From contig NW_025062478.1 in assembly GCF_000002995.4 (NCBI RefSeq), positions 5,308,001 to 5,372,000 on the forward strand: a stretch of 64,000 nt of DNA, written 5' to 3'. The position numbers and the translations under genes are program-made. Under the pieces are notes generated by a model. That model did not search any database. It worked only from the letters and a program-made list of their open reading frames with translations, and had not been told where the DNA came from. Source of the stretch: Brugia malayi (lineage: Eukaryota; Nematoda; Chromadorea; Rhabditida; Onchocercidae). Shown in pieces: positions 43,534-58,700 of this stretch; positions within the stretch are counted from its first letter, which is position 1, and every line of letters starts with the position of its first letter.

Positions 43534-46500
43534 AATGCACAAGACAACAAGTGCAGGGAAGAGTGCACAATGATGTCATCAGGTAAGTTGCTTAGTAATG
43601 AGAAAGGGATGTGTCTTTTATCTCCAGTTTTTATCTTCCGCCTAATCACCAATCATTTATAAGCGAATAATAAGTGAAATAGAAGCTTAAAGCAAAAGTC
43701 TGAATTTTATTTTCAGTAATAATCAGTGAATACCGCCTACTATTTTGATTTTAGATTATTGTCGTCTGCATTTTGTCGCATTCGCAGTCACCAATGATTT
43801 GATCAGCTGGAGCTGTGCCAGTTCTTGGCGGGTGTTTTTTTAATTTAGAGAGATTGCGGGACGATTGCTATGACGGTCCCTTTAATGGAGACTACAGAGA
43901 GCATCTGTCCTTTTATTGTTCACTACCATTAGAGAATGATTTCCTTCAGACATTCTCTTAGACAGGAAGAATAGAGGGGATGTGATTATTTCGGATATGT
44001 AATTTTGTTATCAAACATAATTCGCTGATAAGGAGATTAAACAAGCGCAGTATGCAATAAGAGGGCAGAAAGATAGCGAACAATGCCAAACGGAATTATT
44101 TCCTGTTGAGTGCCGGGGATAATGCTTGTGCGTATGACAAGACTCTCTGCTTTTATCGAAATTTAAAACATTTTTGAATTGATACAGTGTCCATATTAAG
44201 GAAAGGACAACAACTGAATAACGTGTTTAAAAGAAAGTGGAAGGTAAGAATTAATTTCTCTAAAACCGTTTTAAAATGAGGAGGTTTAGGAACGAAGATA
44301 AGAGAGAAAGTGAAGTTCAGTTGTTGTATGACATTAAACTTCAACAGTTATGTGACATTTCCACTTTATTTTACTTCTAATTTCATTCCTTGTAAACAAA
44401 TTTGTGACTATGGAAAAATTAAAAAAAAACATTTTTTTTCAATATTTTAAGATTTAAAATTAGTTTGATTTAAATTAAGGCTAGTATTGCAATATTAAAT
44501 TCAGGCAGTAGCATGTTAACTATCTGGTAAAAATTTATGGCTATCATTCACTCTAAAAGTGAAATTGAAAAAAAAAAAAAAAAAAAACCTCCATTGAATA
44601 AGACTCTCGTGACAATAGTTTACTTCAACTTCAGACAGAGATAATCACACATTGAACTCTTATCATTAAAAAGAGGAAAAGTGCAGTGTTATGCTGATTT
44701 GTGCAAATTTTTTAAAAGTAAAGTTCAAAAATTTAGCTTTTCGAAGAGAAGTTTAACAGTCTGAATTCATTGGTTGGACAGTTGTCAAGTAATTGTTATC
44801 ACCAATCATCCAATCATTGATAAGACTGAACGAAAGACTGAGAGAGCGGAAAGGAAAAGAAGGATTTGGAAAGATTTGTAGAGCTTTTTCCTTGATTCAA
44901 GGAAGGCAACCTGGAAAGACGAAATATTTTTTTCATCAGAGAGGAAGGAATAGGTAGGGAGAAAACGGATGTATCAAATCAGAAAGGCGCATCTTAACGT
45001 AACTTTGAACCTCTCTCTCTCTCTCCCTGCAATATTAGGAGTCCTTCCATCCTATTTGAGAGTTTTATTCGCGGAATACTCAACTGAATATCATTACCCT
45101 ATTCTCGCACCTTTTTTCATTTGTGACAGTGATCCATTTGCAAAGGGAATTGTTCTGTTTTTAAATATATTCGTGTTGCAATTTTTTCTTAGAAAACTCC
45201 TCTACTTCATACGACCGGAAGTGCTTTAAATATGATTTCTTTCTCGAATGTATTTCTCACCTTTCTTTGTCTCTAAGTGCAGGAACAGCAGAAGGACAAA
45301 CGAAGATGTTCGTTCATCTTTCAGTAGTTCAGAAGATCAGACAAGTAGAAGTAGGCAGGACAAGTGAGTTATTGACTTACAAATAGACAGGACTAGGGAA
45401 AACTCTCTTATCCTTATCAATAAATGATAAGCAGTTTTGCAGCAGTTGAGTCAGTGAATTGTTTATACTGTCAATCAGTCTTTAGTGATCAGTTAACTCT
45501 GTTAATACTGCTTAGTGTTTTTTATCGCTAATGGCAAGATGTTTAAAAAGTTTCGGAAACAGTTGACAGATCAGTGTTCCTTTTGTCCCCAGAAGGGATT
45601 TTATGATGATTGATTAATTTTGATCATAGTACTACTATTCTATAATTACGTTCGTTGCTGGATTTATTATTGTATTAAATTGAGGAGTATAAGAGATTCT
45701 AAGAAACATATCCAAAGCTTTTAACTCAGTCATTCCAACTGCTGACTTTGGAACACGATTAAAGTTAGGTCATTACAGTATCATTAAAGAATCATTCATG
45801 GAATGAATACGTTTAATTTTTAATCTACCAACTGTTTTACTGTGAATTATTAGGGGTTATTTTCAGAAAGAATAATAAGTAGTGATAAGTTAACAACTGA
45901 TGAGATATATGCAAGACTGACTTTTCAACTTCAATAAATTCTTCCTGCTTCATTGTGTCGTAATTTTTCATCGCACTTCTTGTTGTACACATTTAGAGGA
46001 TGAACGATTTTTTTGTAAACAGCTGTCTGAAGAGATGATTCGATTTTTCGAAATTTGTTGATCATTGGTCGTTTGTTTGTAGCAACTGCCAAAAGTTGCA
46101 TCCTTTGGCGTCCCTTTTCATTGATCTATTATTGAATTCTTTGCCAAAAAAATTGCAATGATTCTTCATGAACCATTGGTTCACTTTAATCAAAACCATA
46201 CAGAAAAAGCACTCAACTTTTCCACTTTTTTTCCACCATTTCTTATTTTGAACCATTCAATATCCAATTCCTTTTTTCGTTTCTAGTATTTTTGTCCAGG
46301 ATAAGTGGATGTACTGAAGTATTGGAGGCTGTAGCTGTACTGGTTGAAGACTACTCACTTTGTATCAGGGAATCATCACTGTACCGACCTTTCTCATGTT
46401 CTATCATTTTCAGAAATGTATGTGTTGAATGAATTGCTTCTTTTCTTTCTGATATCGATTATATGACGAAATAGAAATAGACGCACTCACCGGTACATAT

Positions 46501-49500
46501 ATTTTATAGCTCCTACTCAGTCAGTGAGGATGTTGGTTTGCTGTTTAAGTGGATCAGTTTGCCATGGGAGTGTTGGGAAGGAAGGGATGGTTTCCGTATT
46601 TTTTTCATTCATTTGTCAATTTATTCAAGTTCATTGAAAGTATACTCTGAGAAATGGTCGTTTATCTTCTTCCGGCTGTTTAATCTTTTTGACTTTATGA
46701 TTTCAATCTTAAAATTGATCAGATAGCAACAGAATAGACTTGATTATGATTACGAAAGTATTCATGAATAAAAACATAGCTGGTTCTTTTGTCAGTTCCT
46801 TCTACAATGGTTAGCAAAACCGGCATGGCATAAGTTATCCATCACTGATAACAAATGTACTACCATATCATGGTGACACACACATGATGATTGATATACT
46901 CACTCCCTCTACCTTAAACGCTCTATCCACATACTGCTAATACTATTGCATCCTGTTTGTGTCGTTTGTTAGTTCATTTCGAAACATTGGAGACGTTTTA
47001 CTATATGATCGATATTCGTTTCGAAATGGCAGTACTTTCAGCAATTGCGAAATTTTAGCAGCTGTCTTGTTCAGTGGTTCTCACCTTGACAAGCTTTTCA
47101 TTTTTGCTTTTGCATGTATCTCTCCGATGCGCGCAGCTGTGGGACAAAACTGTGTGATAGTGCTTTTTCCCTTCTTATCATTATCATTGTTTTTACTTTT
47201 CACTGTCTTTTGACATACTACCAGAAATATGAGATAAAGGTTTAATATTAGCATTTCTTTCCCTTTTTATAACATATTTAAAAAAAAAAAACTTGTTTCA
47301 AAAAGATTATTTTTGATTCAGTGATTAATTTGCTAGAAAGATTTTTTCCCCAGTTTCTTAAATTCCTTTCCCTCTTGACTGAAAATTACGTATTGATTAT
47401 TTGTGTCCAGAAAGCACGAAAGTTTAGTTATTATTAGTGTGATAAAAATATTGTCTGTAGAAGAGGGAAGCAAGTAATGTTTCCAATATATTATTGTGTC
47501 ACTTTTTTTTTAAATCTTTGTTAGCAGGCGAAAATGTAAACAACAACGCCAACAGTAATAACAGTTAGTTAGATTGTTTTTATAACAGTTCAAAAAGTCT
47601 TTTGCATTCTTCATTTTGTTGTCACAAATTTGTGTTCCTTACTAAAATGGGAAAAATGGTCTCTGTTCATTTCATCAATATATTTTACTACAGTGAAAAG
47701 CACTAAGTAGTCCTTTTGCTTATCATTTACGCATAATTACGATTCACAATTTAATTTAATTTACTAACTTTCTGAACATATTTGCTGATGCAGTCATACA
47801 AGCTCATTGTTTTTTATGAAATCTAAGTCCTAATAAATTGCAAGCATCATATGGCTGAATGTGCATATATTTTTTTAAGATTTCCTCCCAACTTGTTTGC
47901 TGTTTTTTAAATCTTGGTGTTAAAAATTTAGAGTTCCCTGTGGTTTATTTCACAATGAAATCTAAATTGAGTGTTCAGGATCATTAGTTGTGCAAGTATC
48001 ACATATTAGTTTCAAGCTTAATTTGCTCTTGTCATTAGAGCTAAACATTGTTATTGCATTATTAATTACTCGAGAACATTAAAAACGATGCATTTACATT
48101 TCACGTCTGAACTGAGCAGCACAACATCCATGTCGCAGGAGCAAGGAGACATTTCTTAAAATATAAACTAGTTTTGTTGAATAGTTTCTGTTTTTCATTC
48201 TGCACTGCTACAGCATTATTGCTACAGTGAACTTTTGAGGAAAACGTTTGATCGTGAATTTTTCCTAATCATTTGTATATAACTTTAGGGTTATTTGTTT
48301 TCATATTAGCTGCATGATTTGCTTTTTGAGCTTCCACGTCATCGGTCTTCATCATCATCTTCATCTTCATTGTTATTTCAGTATTATCGTCGTCATTATG
48401 TTGATAAGTATCATTTTAATTACCTGAAGAGAAGATATGTTTTGTGTACAGCGATCGTTCTTAAGCTTAACAATAAAACAGTAAAATATATTGCTTTAAT
48501 AATTTGGATTATTGGACTGCATTTCAGTTAGAACTGTGTATTTCAAAAATGTTATGAAGGATCATTTAGTGTATGAGTGAGCAATTTTGAATGACACATT
48601 ATGAGTCAATATATTTTTTTGATTTTCACACCTGTTTTTAATCTAAAAGACCATTTCAAGCAAAGCATTTGATGATTATGGGTGAAAGATAAAGGTAGAA
48701 GAATTGTCCGTGTCAAAGGAATGTTTGGCACTGTTTGACGCTGCACTCTTTCATCTTTTGCTTTATCGTTTTGTCATTAAGAGTGCATTGTTTGTCATTT
48801 TTCAAATGAGATAAGTTTTTCTCTTCTATTATTTATCTATGACCTTTTTATTGATCGCATTTGTCCTATTTAGACCATAAGCGGAATGTGCTTGACACAA
48901 AGTTGATACATATTACAATGCCGAATGATAACTGTCACCAATAGATGCTCTGTGAGTTTATTATTGTCATCTAATAAGATTGTGATTTTTCATTGATATC
49001 AGACTGAACAACGAATGAGTTGTATAAAAGTTGAGACCATGGTGTCTGTTTTAGAATAGTTGTTTTATACTTCATTAATTGTTTGATTATTATATTACAA
49101 GGTGCATATATCAGCATTTTTTTGGCACAGAGAGTACTAAAAGGATTCTTTTGTTTGTTGAAGCAAAATTGATTTCATTTAAATCCACCGATAGAAATTG
49201 TAAATACCTACGAGGTTTAGTTTTTTAAACGTTTGTTTCTTTTATCTTTAGACATGTTGGGTTAATGAAAACCAGATTCGCATACAGTCATTATTTAAAT
49301 AACAGTACTTTGTGGAAAGTTTTGAGAATTTATACGGAACTAGTTCAGTACTTTTCGTTACTCTCCACTCTACCAGAATTTATGTTGAGGGAAGAATCGA
49401 GCGACCCGTGGCGGTGGTGTCTTTTAATCATGGGAGATAGGTGAAAGCATCCACAAACTTTCTACGCTTTTTTCTTCACTGAAATGAAAGCAGAAGATTC

Positions 49501-52500
49501 GAAACTTGTTTTACTGTTTTTCACTTTTCTGCGCTATCTTTCATCATTGAAAGATTAAAAGTTTCTTAAGATTTCATATATTGTGTTTGTATTTGTATGT
49601 GTGTGATCATTTCTGATCTATTAAATCAGACAAGTGGACATTGGTATTAATATTGTCCTTTTGCGATGAAACAAGTGATTGGATCAATCTTTCTCCCTCT
49701 CTTCCTTTTTTTCTATATTTATTATTATAGGAACCACTTTTATAATTATTATCTCTCAGTAAGTAAGATGATTATTTTTCATTGTTTTTATGGTCTTATT
49801 TCTTAGATTTAGTCCAAAAAGTAAAGTAAGACGAATGATTTCCGAGTTTTTGTGAAGGTTTAATGAAAGAAGAGATGAAGTAAGTGGACCGACTTAATGC
49901 CATTATTTTAAATTACAATATAAAAATAGAAAATGCTGCCAGATAAGAATGATTAGTTTCTGTTTGCATTTTTTTCGCATACACTGTTGCTGTAATGTAT
50001 CTGTATGTTAATTTGTCGATAATAATTAATTGTTAAAAGGACTGTTCTAAGCAAATACTTTTCTTTATTTCTCTCATTATTCGCAAAATAAACCATTAAT
50101 CTTTCATCATTTGCTGTGTTTCGTATTAATCATTTTGATGATTCTTCTATCAAGAAATTATATTTTTCATCGAAAATTTCTTTTGGATTTTATGATAGTT
50201 GTGCTAATTAAGCAAGATTAATATGAGATCTTTATGAGTTTTCTACCTGTAAGCTTTACATTTATGGTGGTAGTTGTATTTCCGTGAAGGGTTATTCTTC
50301 GACGAGAAATTTTCTTTTTTCTGATGACCTCTGAAACCTTAACATGATGGGAAAATAAAACCAAACATCAAAGAAGTACATTTAATCATTTCATAAGATA
50401 TTTCTAAATCGTTGACAGCCGATTATTAAGTTTGTCAAAGATTGTTTCTCTTTGATTATTTTCAATAAATTTTTGACTTGAAAAAAAGTTGAGATATAGA
50501 AATAGATGATTTAGCTTCTATATTTACTGTTTTGAGTTTGCCGCTAATTGTTGGACAACAATTGAGAATGTTTTAATTAACAATACCTTTCATGTGCCTA
50601 CAAGAAACTTTCCATTACTTAATAAATGCTCTTTTATAATTTCGTGACCATTCTAATGAACTAAATGGATTTATTTGATGGCCGATTACCATTATTGAAT
50701 CTGCTAACCTATCTATAGGATTGTTTTGCTTTTTACATGACTATTAAGCCAAATAGTGGTCTCTGTACAGTTATGGAAGAGAAATGAAGGATGAAAATTT
50801 TTCGGAACTACCATTTTGACAGTTTCGGTTTATCGTGTTGCCATATAAAAATTGAAACCTTTTAAAATGTTTTGAAAACAGTCAATTTCAAACATCTTAT
50901 ATCAAAGTGTGAAATTCATTGTTATAATGGTAGTTTATTTATCCGATATTTTTCCTAATTTAATCAATCAGAACTTCCTTAAATTTCTGCGAAATTTTAT
51001 ATGCAGAAATTTGGTTCCTACATGTAATGTAAAGATCATCAATTTCGATATTTAAGGACTTTTCGAGTAGGATGGGAGAAAGGGAATTGATTTTGGTGTC
51101 ATCGATTGAGTCGGGGAGATTTATCGCACTGAAAGAATAAGGTGAAACAAAATTTGCATTGCTGTGCAAAGTAATATTTACTAACAAATTTTGCTGTTCA
51201 AAAAGCAAAGTGACTGCTGTATGATGAATTCACTACTAACTGAACGATTTATTTGCAATCTGGCATCTGTACAACAAACAATAACACTGTCGTAGTTGGC
51301 TTGACGATAATGTACTTCAGAAATGTATCAGTAGTAAAGGACGTTTATTGCTTACTTCTCATTTCTACTTGATAAGGAAATATGTTTGCTAATAGCTAAG
51401 TTACTAATACTGTTATTACAACCTTTATATATCTTTCATCTGTATTATTTTCTGCAAGTCAGTTAAAATAGATTATCGGTAGTGATAAAAATATCATTAA
51501 TGATGATTGAAATTATCGTAATGCTTCTTAAGTTTCACACTCGTAAACATTATTATCAACTCTTTGCTGATTATTTGTTATGAGCTGCTGAAATGCATGT
51601 TTTAGTATATACTTAGGAATGAGTTTAACTTTTTTTGTACTTGAACATTTCTGTTTGAAAACAGTCCTTTTGTAATAAATTTGAAGAATAAGTTTTTTAT
51701 TCCCCAAATTTCCTTTTTAAAAGGTGATATATATTCCAAATTTAGTAAGCAGTTTGAATTAAATTCAAAGTTAAATCATATATCAGTTGCCACTATGATA
51801 CAAAAATCATCAGCTATCTAATTATTTTTCATTGCTTTAAGTACTTACGAAGTTTTTGAGTTAGTAGCATTTTCTTCAGTTTTTTTTTTTTTACTTGCAG
51901 TTTTATGACGCAGGGTGGAGTATTGTCTAGTCGAATAGATGACAGTATGAGGGGACAATTCATAATTATTTCCATATATATCTGCGTAATTAGCAGAAAC
52001 GTTTATTTATCTATAAACAGTTTCTTATCCTATTTGATTCCTTACTTCAAAAATCTTAATTTTCTATTCTTCTGCCTTTTTTTTTCTCTGTTCAGTGGAA
52101 GATTCTAAGAGACGGTCTGATTTCTAAAAGGCTTTTTGTGCGAAATATGTGCATTCTATAGTGAACGATTAATTTCCTTCAAGAATCTTTAGATCCTTTT
52201 AAAATTAAATTTGATAGTCCTACTGTCAGCATGGATCTTTGAGCTGGGAACGTATATTAAGATGTCATAATCAAGCGATTTTCGATTCTTTATTTTTAAC
52301 AAATATCAACTTTCTTGTACTAATGTAATCCTTTTATTGTCGGATTTGTAAGTTCCTTAAAATTGAAAAGTTCAACATTTATCCTTCTGCTAAGAGAAAA
52401 GATCATTGATACTTCCTGTTCGTGTTGCATATAAGATATGATTATATGTTCCATTATAAATAATAAAAGTGTTATTTGAATGAATGATTTATAAACGCTT

Positions 52501-52678
52501 AACTCGTATATCGAACTTTAACCTCGTTGAACTTTAACCTCACTATGAAATGTAATTGTTCAACATGCGATTCATTTTCAAAAGCTTTTATCTTTACATC
52601 GCTAAAAGCATTCACAGAAAGCATAGAGCTTGATAAGGACAGCTTTCTGGACTTTTTAAGAGCTAGGAATGTACTTGT

Positions 52679-52723
<45 letters not shown>

Positions 52724-55700
52724 CACATACAGACACAAACAAACATGCACATGCTGCGACGTATATGTCAGCTTTGCTTCCTCTTTCCTTGTACTTTGAG
52801 TCTCGAATTTCTTCCTTCCTTGTTAACAAGGAGTATTTAAATTCAGAGATATATCGGTATTGCTTAAAGCAGTAAGCTACTCTCCCAATTACTTTTCACT
52901 TCCGCTTGAGGGGAGGGATGAATCCTTCTTTTGGTAGACAAATGGATGAGTGGTATGATGACTGACATAAAAATACTAACTATTCTGTAGTCGGAAAGAG
53001 ACTTACTTACTTTATTTGTTTATGTTATTGAATATGAATATGTAATTATTAAAGATTCGCAGAAGAGCATTTTAGATTTTGAATTAAAAATATTAAAAAA
53101 AAGAAAACCTGGAGAGAAACTTTTTCTAACTAAATGAATTTGATTTCATTTATTATTTCTTTCAGAAAACACTGTCGAAACAAGGAGTTAACATGACAGG
53201 TGGAAGTCTCGACAGTCAAAGTTTCGAGTCTCCTCATCTTGGAATCAATAATCGTAAAGGCTTGACAGCAGGTGCAAGGACATCACCAAATTATACCACT
53301 GGTAAAAGTGGCTTCTCGGTTAGAAGCACGAAAACATTAGGCTGGTACTTAACTGATGAATTGTTTCTAAGAAACAACGATACGCAGCAAAATAAAGAAA
53401 AGAAGGAAACTGGATCGAGAAGTAAGTTATTTAAATTTTAAAATATACAAGCGACGGAGGTTTTCTGGACATTCCTTCAAATAGTACTGAGAACTTCATT
53501 TTATATTTTGCCTTACCTTCAAATAGTACTGAGAACTTCATTTTATATTTTGCCTTAAGTTTATCTTTAATAATGATAGAATACATTTTGAGATTACATT
53601 ACTGTTAGCAGAACTTTCATGAAAAAAACTTTGTTGATTCTAAGACCGTTCCGTTGATCATCTGTTACGCTCAACTTAATGTAGAAATCATCTGTTTAAT
53701 CATAATGATTTGGAGAACCTCTTAATTCATCATAGCTTTGAAACGTCAACATTAATCATCATCCTGTCATCCTATTTGTTTTATGTCGTTTTTTATGTAT
53801 ACATACTAGAATTATTCTAGGAAAACTTGATATCTATCGAGAAAATGAAGCTAATCGCACAAAAATTTCTGTCACATGAAGGGATAATTAACTGCTCTAC
53901 TAATGAACAGAGACTTTTAGCGATTGATTTTACTTGATTTTACTCTTCATATTTCATCCATATGTTCCGAAATTTTTTACTGTTTTTTAAAAAGACATAT
54001 CATCGAAGCAAAACATTTATTTAGTTATATATTTTCATGTCCATTTTTGATGAACAACTTAATTACATTGACAACTGTCATTAATTAGACTGATGTGCTG
54101 TTTTTAACATATTTGTGCACATATCCGTCATTTGCGTGCTATTTGCATGCACCTTAGTATTACTCTAACTATCCTTGTCAATGGTCAGCGATGGTCAAGT
54201 CATTAAAGATAAGTGGTATGCAACATCGCCATAAGTTCATTCATTTGATTGCCAGCTGTAATTTATTGAAAGTTTTTGACCAAAAACTTTTTTTTTCTCT
54301 CCCTCTTTCTGTTCTTTTACCTAATCTGCGTATTGTCATCGAAAAGCCTCCAATAAGTACGTTTACGTATTGAAATCTGTTTACATATTTTTGGAATTTA
54401 TGAACTGGTTTTTTTTTCGATTTTTTTTCTTGTTTTGTTTTTATTCCTACCTATCCTTTCGTTTATTAGTTAATTAATGAATATCATTGCGTCTTTCAGG
54501 TTCATTGGGTTTCGCTTAAATTTTAGGGATTTTTCTTTTGATGTGTTTTTCTGGACATGTTCATTGCTTCTATTTTGAAGAAGCTTAGTTATCCCCGATA
54601 TTTCCATCAAATTATTGAGTATTTCTTTGTTAAGCTGAAGGAAAGAAATCTCTGTCAAAATTAGACCATCATTCATTTCGCTGCAAAAATAAAAGTTCTG
54701 GAATGACTGGAAAGAACTATTTTCCAGTTCTCATATGGTTAAATCAAATTAGAAAACTTTGTGACTTGAAAAAGTTTAAGATAGATATTACCATGTTTTG
54801 GATATTTTCATACCTTTCATAGTTCTTTTTTTTTTTTTTTTGTTTAACTGTGTTTGCTTTTGTTAAATCTTTTTCTTTGAAAGAATGATTCATTCCATTC
54901 TGGACATTATTTTCATCTTCTCCTTTCTCTTCTTTCTCTCCAACCTGTTCAACTGTTTTCTTCGAAATGTTTTTGCTACTATTTGAAGCTATTAAACTTG
55001 CTGTTTCTTAGTTCCATTACCTTCCACACGGGAAGAGACGAGAGGGACGAAGACTTACGGATAGAACAAGGAGTTCTGTTATCGAAATAAATGAATGAAC
55101 TCGGATGTTCACTTTCTTTTCATTTCGGTGCTCTTTTTACACTTTAATTCTACTTGGTCCGTTTGTTTTCAATGGATGAAAGTTCTCAGTTTGTTGAAGA
55201 GAAAAGGCATTTACATTTTCATTGGTCTTTTTCTCTGTCTCTTGTCTCATTCCTTCCTTCCATTCCTGATTTTGAGGAGTTGATTTCTTCAAAAGATCTC
55301 ATTTAAACGTTTCATTTAAATTTCATTACAAACTTTCAATTTTATCATATGTTTCATAATTTATTCTTGCAGAGAGCAAACTTTGTCACATACAATGTTC
55401 AGTGCTTCTTTTAATGATCTAAGCGTTAGTTAATTGATGAGATTGAATCGATTTCATTCATCAGTATTTTTTATTTTATCAACGTGTCTTTTTTTCTTTT
55501 TTTTTAAAAAAAAAATATTAGCAGTTTTAGAGATATTCATATCAAAACTTCAATTTTTAACAGATTCATACCATAATTTGTCTTGCAGAAACTTTCATTT
55601 AAATTGATGAAATATACATAAATTTCAATTTTTTACAAACAACATAATCAAATAGTTGAAATCCATCTTCTTCTGAGTTAAAATCCATCATGAATCTTGC

Positions 55701-58700
55701 TATGAGTTTGTCGTTATCCCTCCCTTTTTACTAAGTTATTTCTGTTTTCTTCCTTCCTTTAATTTAAAATCATCGTAGTTGATGTTGACGATTTTATAAT
55801 ATTTATAAACTTATATATTTGTGTTTGCTGTGCGTCAACGTGTTGATGATGATGACAGATGAATTACAAATAGCATTAGCATCAGTGTTCCTTAAAGCAT
55901 AAGCATTTGAGAACGGTCTTCTCAAACCGGGTGATTCATGCACTTTTCCTGTATCTCTCCATCTCTCTCAAAAATATTTCTAACTTAAAAAGGATTGAAT
56001 GTTTCACTTATAAGAAAATGTGTCTAATTCACAATAAGCACCATTCCACATTTGTTTTCTTTTTTTCCACTTAGTTTGAAACATTGCATTAAAGTTTTGT
56101 GCAAGTTTCGTTTCTCATTCATCCGATAATTGTCATTAAAAATCGATACCATCTATAAGCTGATCGCAATTCTTTGATGCAACTCTAAACTTTATAATTC
56201 TAAAAGTAATATGAAAAGAGCCCATTTGATTTCTGTTAAATCTAGTATCACTTCTCCAGTAAGCATCTGTTGATGTTCCTATCTCTTAATCCAGTGTCAC
56301 CAATTTCCCGAAATGTAACATTTTTAAGTTGACATTTGTTGTATTTATGACTTGCATAGCAGGGAATTAGTCTCTTTTTTTGATCTTTTATCAAATACCA
56401 ACTTTATTGGAATTTCGAGTGGTGTATAAGAAAAAGATTGCTTATATACTTATAAGATTGCTTATGCTTATATAATTTAATTAAAGTGGACAATTTCTCT
56501 CTCCCCCGTTCATCAACTGAATGCAGTTTATCCATATCTTTCTAGAAGTAATCCTGCAACTGAAAAAATAGATTTTGAGAAATAAGCCATTCCGGCTGGA
56601 TCTATGATTTTCTTGTCCAAAATATACCTGAACAATGTAACAAATATGTATTAAAGTATCTATTTTACACTTTTATTGTTGAGAAAAAAATTATGAAAAT
56701 GAAAATTTTCATTTACATTATTTTCTATAGTGAAATTATTTCCATTTGAATTCCTTCCCAAATACTGGTGTCATAAATGCAAGAGAAAAATTTGATCATA
56801 TTTTTCTCCGAAGACAGAAAATGCTGTATTTCTATAATTCGTTTTTTTTTTTTTTTTTTGTAAATAACTTTAAATTTTAGTAACAATCTCTTAAATCAAG
56901 ATGAATTTGTATTCATGTTGAAATTTCATTTTCATGGAATGTATTCATTTCTGGGAAATAGTTTTTCCTACTTCAACACAAATGCGAATAGAAAATTTAA
57001 AAATTGAAGTAGAATTTTTATGATGAAAACAGGAAACGGTAAGGAAGCTAAGCTTCTTTCCTCTGAAACTGTAAACATAAGAAATTATTGTCTTTCTCTT
57101 TCTTTTTTTTTGTTCTGTTGGTGAGAAATAAATGATCTGTTTTCGAGGTAAATTTCTTTAAAGAATACTTTTTCATCCTTTTTTTCATTCCTATTTAATT
57201 AAATTCATTCTCTAAGTTTCGCTTATTATTTCTTTTCGAACATTTCTGTTTTTCCTTAAAGGATCGGTGTAAAGACTTTCTTTTCTATTTTAAGTAAATT
57301 TTTCTCAGTCCCTCGTATTGCTCCAACTGCACTTGTTCACTGGTGGTAGTTCTCTTTAGTGTTTGAAAATTCGATGTGGATACTTCAGGAAAAAGAGAAA
57401 TATTAACGACTAGGCGATTTCATACAGATCGATAAAAATTTACCGATAACTTTAACTGTCAAAAACTTGATGAATGATTAGCAAAGGTTAATTCTAAAGT
57501 TGATATGATGAGTCTCATTTTGAGTCTCGAATGTGTGCTATATCACCAGATAAATTTGCTAGAAATGATAATCTTTCATGATTTTCTATCCGGAATGTAG
57601 ATTTAGCAAAATAAAACAGATATTTCAATTTCTCACATTATTTATGTTTTTTCGTTATTCGGATTTATTTGTGCTACCAATTGGCATAGAAAGTATTTTT
57701 ATTGCCGCGTATTGTTAATGTCGTATATGACGAAATCTGATTCTATATTGCATATAAGAAAATTAAACTTAATAATTGATCGTTATACATATAGTTCTAG
57801 GTTCATCGCCATCGTCACCATCACGAACTACAGTTGGAAGTACAGAAATAGCAGAAATGATGCATGCTCAAGAGGTATCTAGGAGCCGAAGTAACACAAG
57901 TCGGAATCTACAGTCACAACAAAGCAGCAACAATAATGACGGTACGGCAATGCTAATACGTGGGGCAACGGATGATGACCGAAGACGAAAACGTTTCCGC
58001 CATCGTGTCAACAAGAAGGGATTAAATAGTAGTACTACAGTCAATAGCGTTTGTCGAACGGTTGGAAAGTTGGATATAAATAGTACATGTTTACTTCTTT
58101 ATTTTTTGCATGCTTTTATTATTGTATGCATTGCTCTATATCATCTGTTTGTTAATGATCAGATAATTTCTCTAAAAATATTTATTGAAAGCCAAAATTT
58201 TCTGCTGTGAAAGCAATAATAAAATCAAGGTTCAGCTCAGATAACTATCAGTTTGCATTTACTCTGAATCCATATCTGCTTCATGGAATTGTATTTTTAA
58301 TTCTTTAATACATTTTTAACTAGAGCTAATAAATAGAAACTATCAAATTTAGCTTGAATTCTGTTACAAATTAGATCAAATTTTCTTCTTATGGTTTACA
58401 CTGATAATCCATAAAGTGAGCATGGATTTTGCAGACGAAGTAATACAGCAAGAACAGGTGCAACAGGAAACAACTATTACAGATGGAAAGATGATGAAAA
58501 CGCCGAGTGATTTCAAGGATGCTTATTGGTTGGTTAATTTGCATGTTTAATTTTTGTTTTTTTGTGATGTATTAATATTTCACTTACTTATTTTTATATT
58601 CCAGGTACTATGATCCAAAAACTGATGGCTTCTATTATGACTCGAAAGGTTCCCGTGGTTGGCGTCGACGAAATCCTGCTCATGAAAAGAAGCAACTTCA

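Noticed and set aside
48319..48531. Ser-rich frame as an exon of the long gene
   Set aside because: It is a TCA/TCT triplet run, and splicing it between its neighbours changes the frame.
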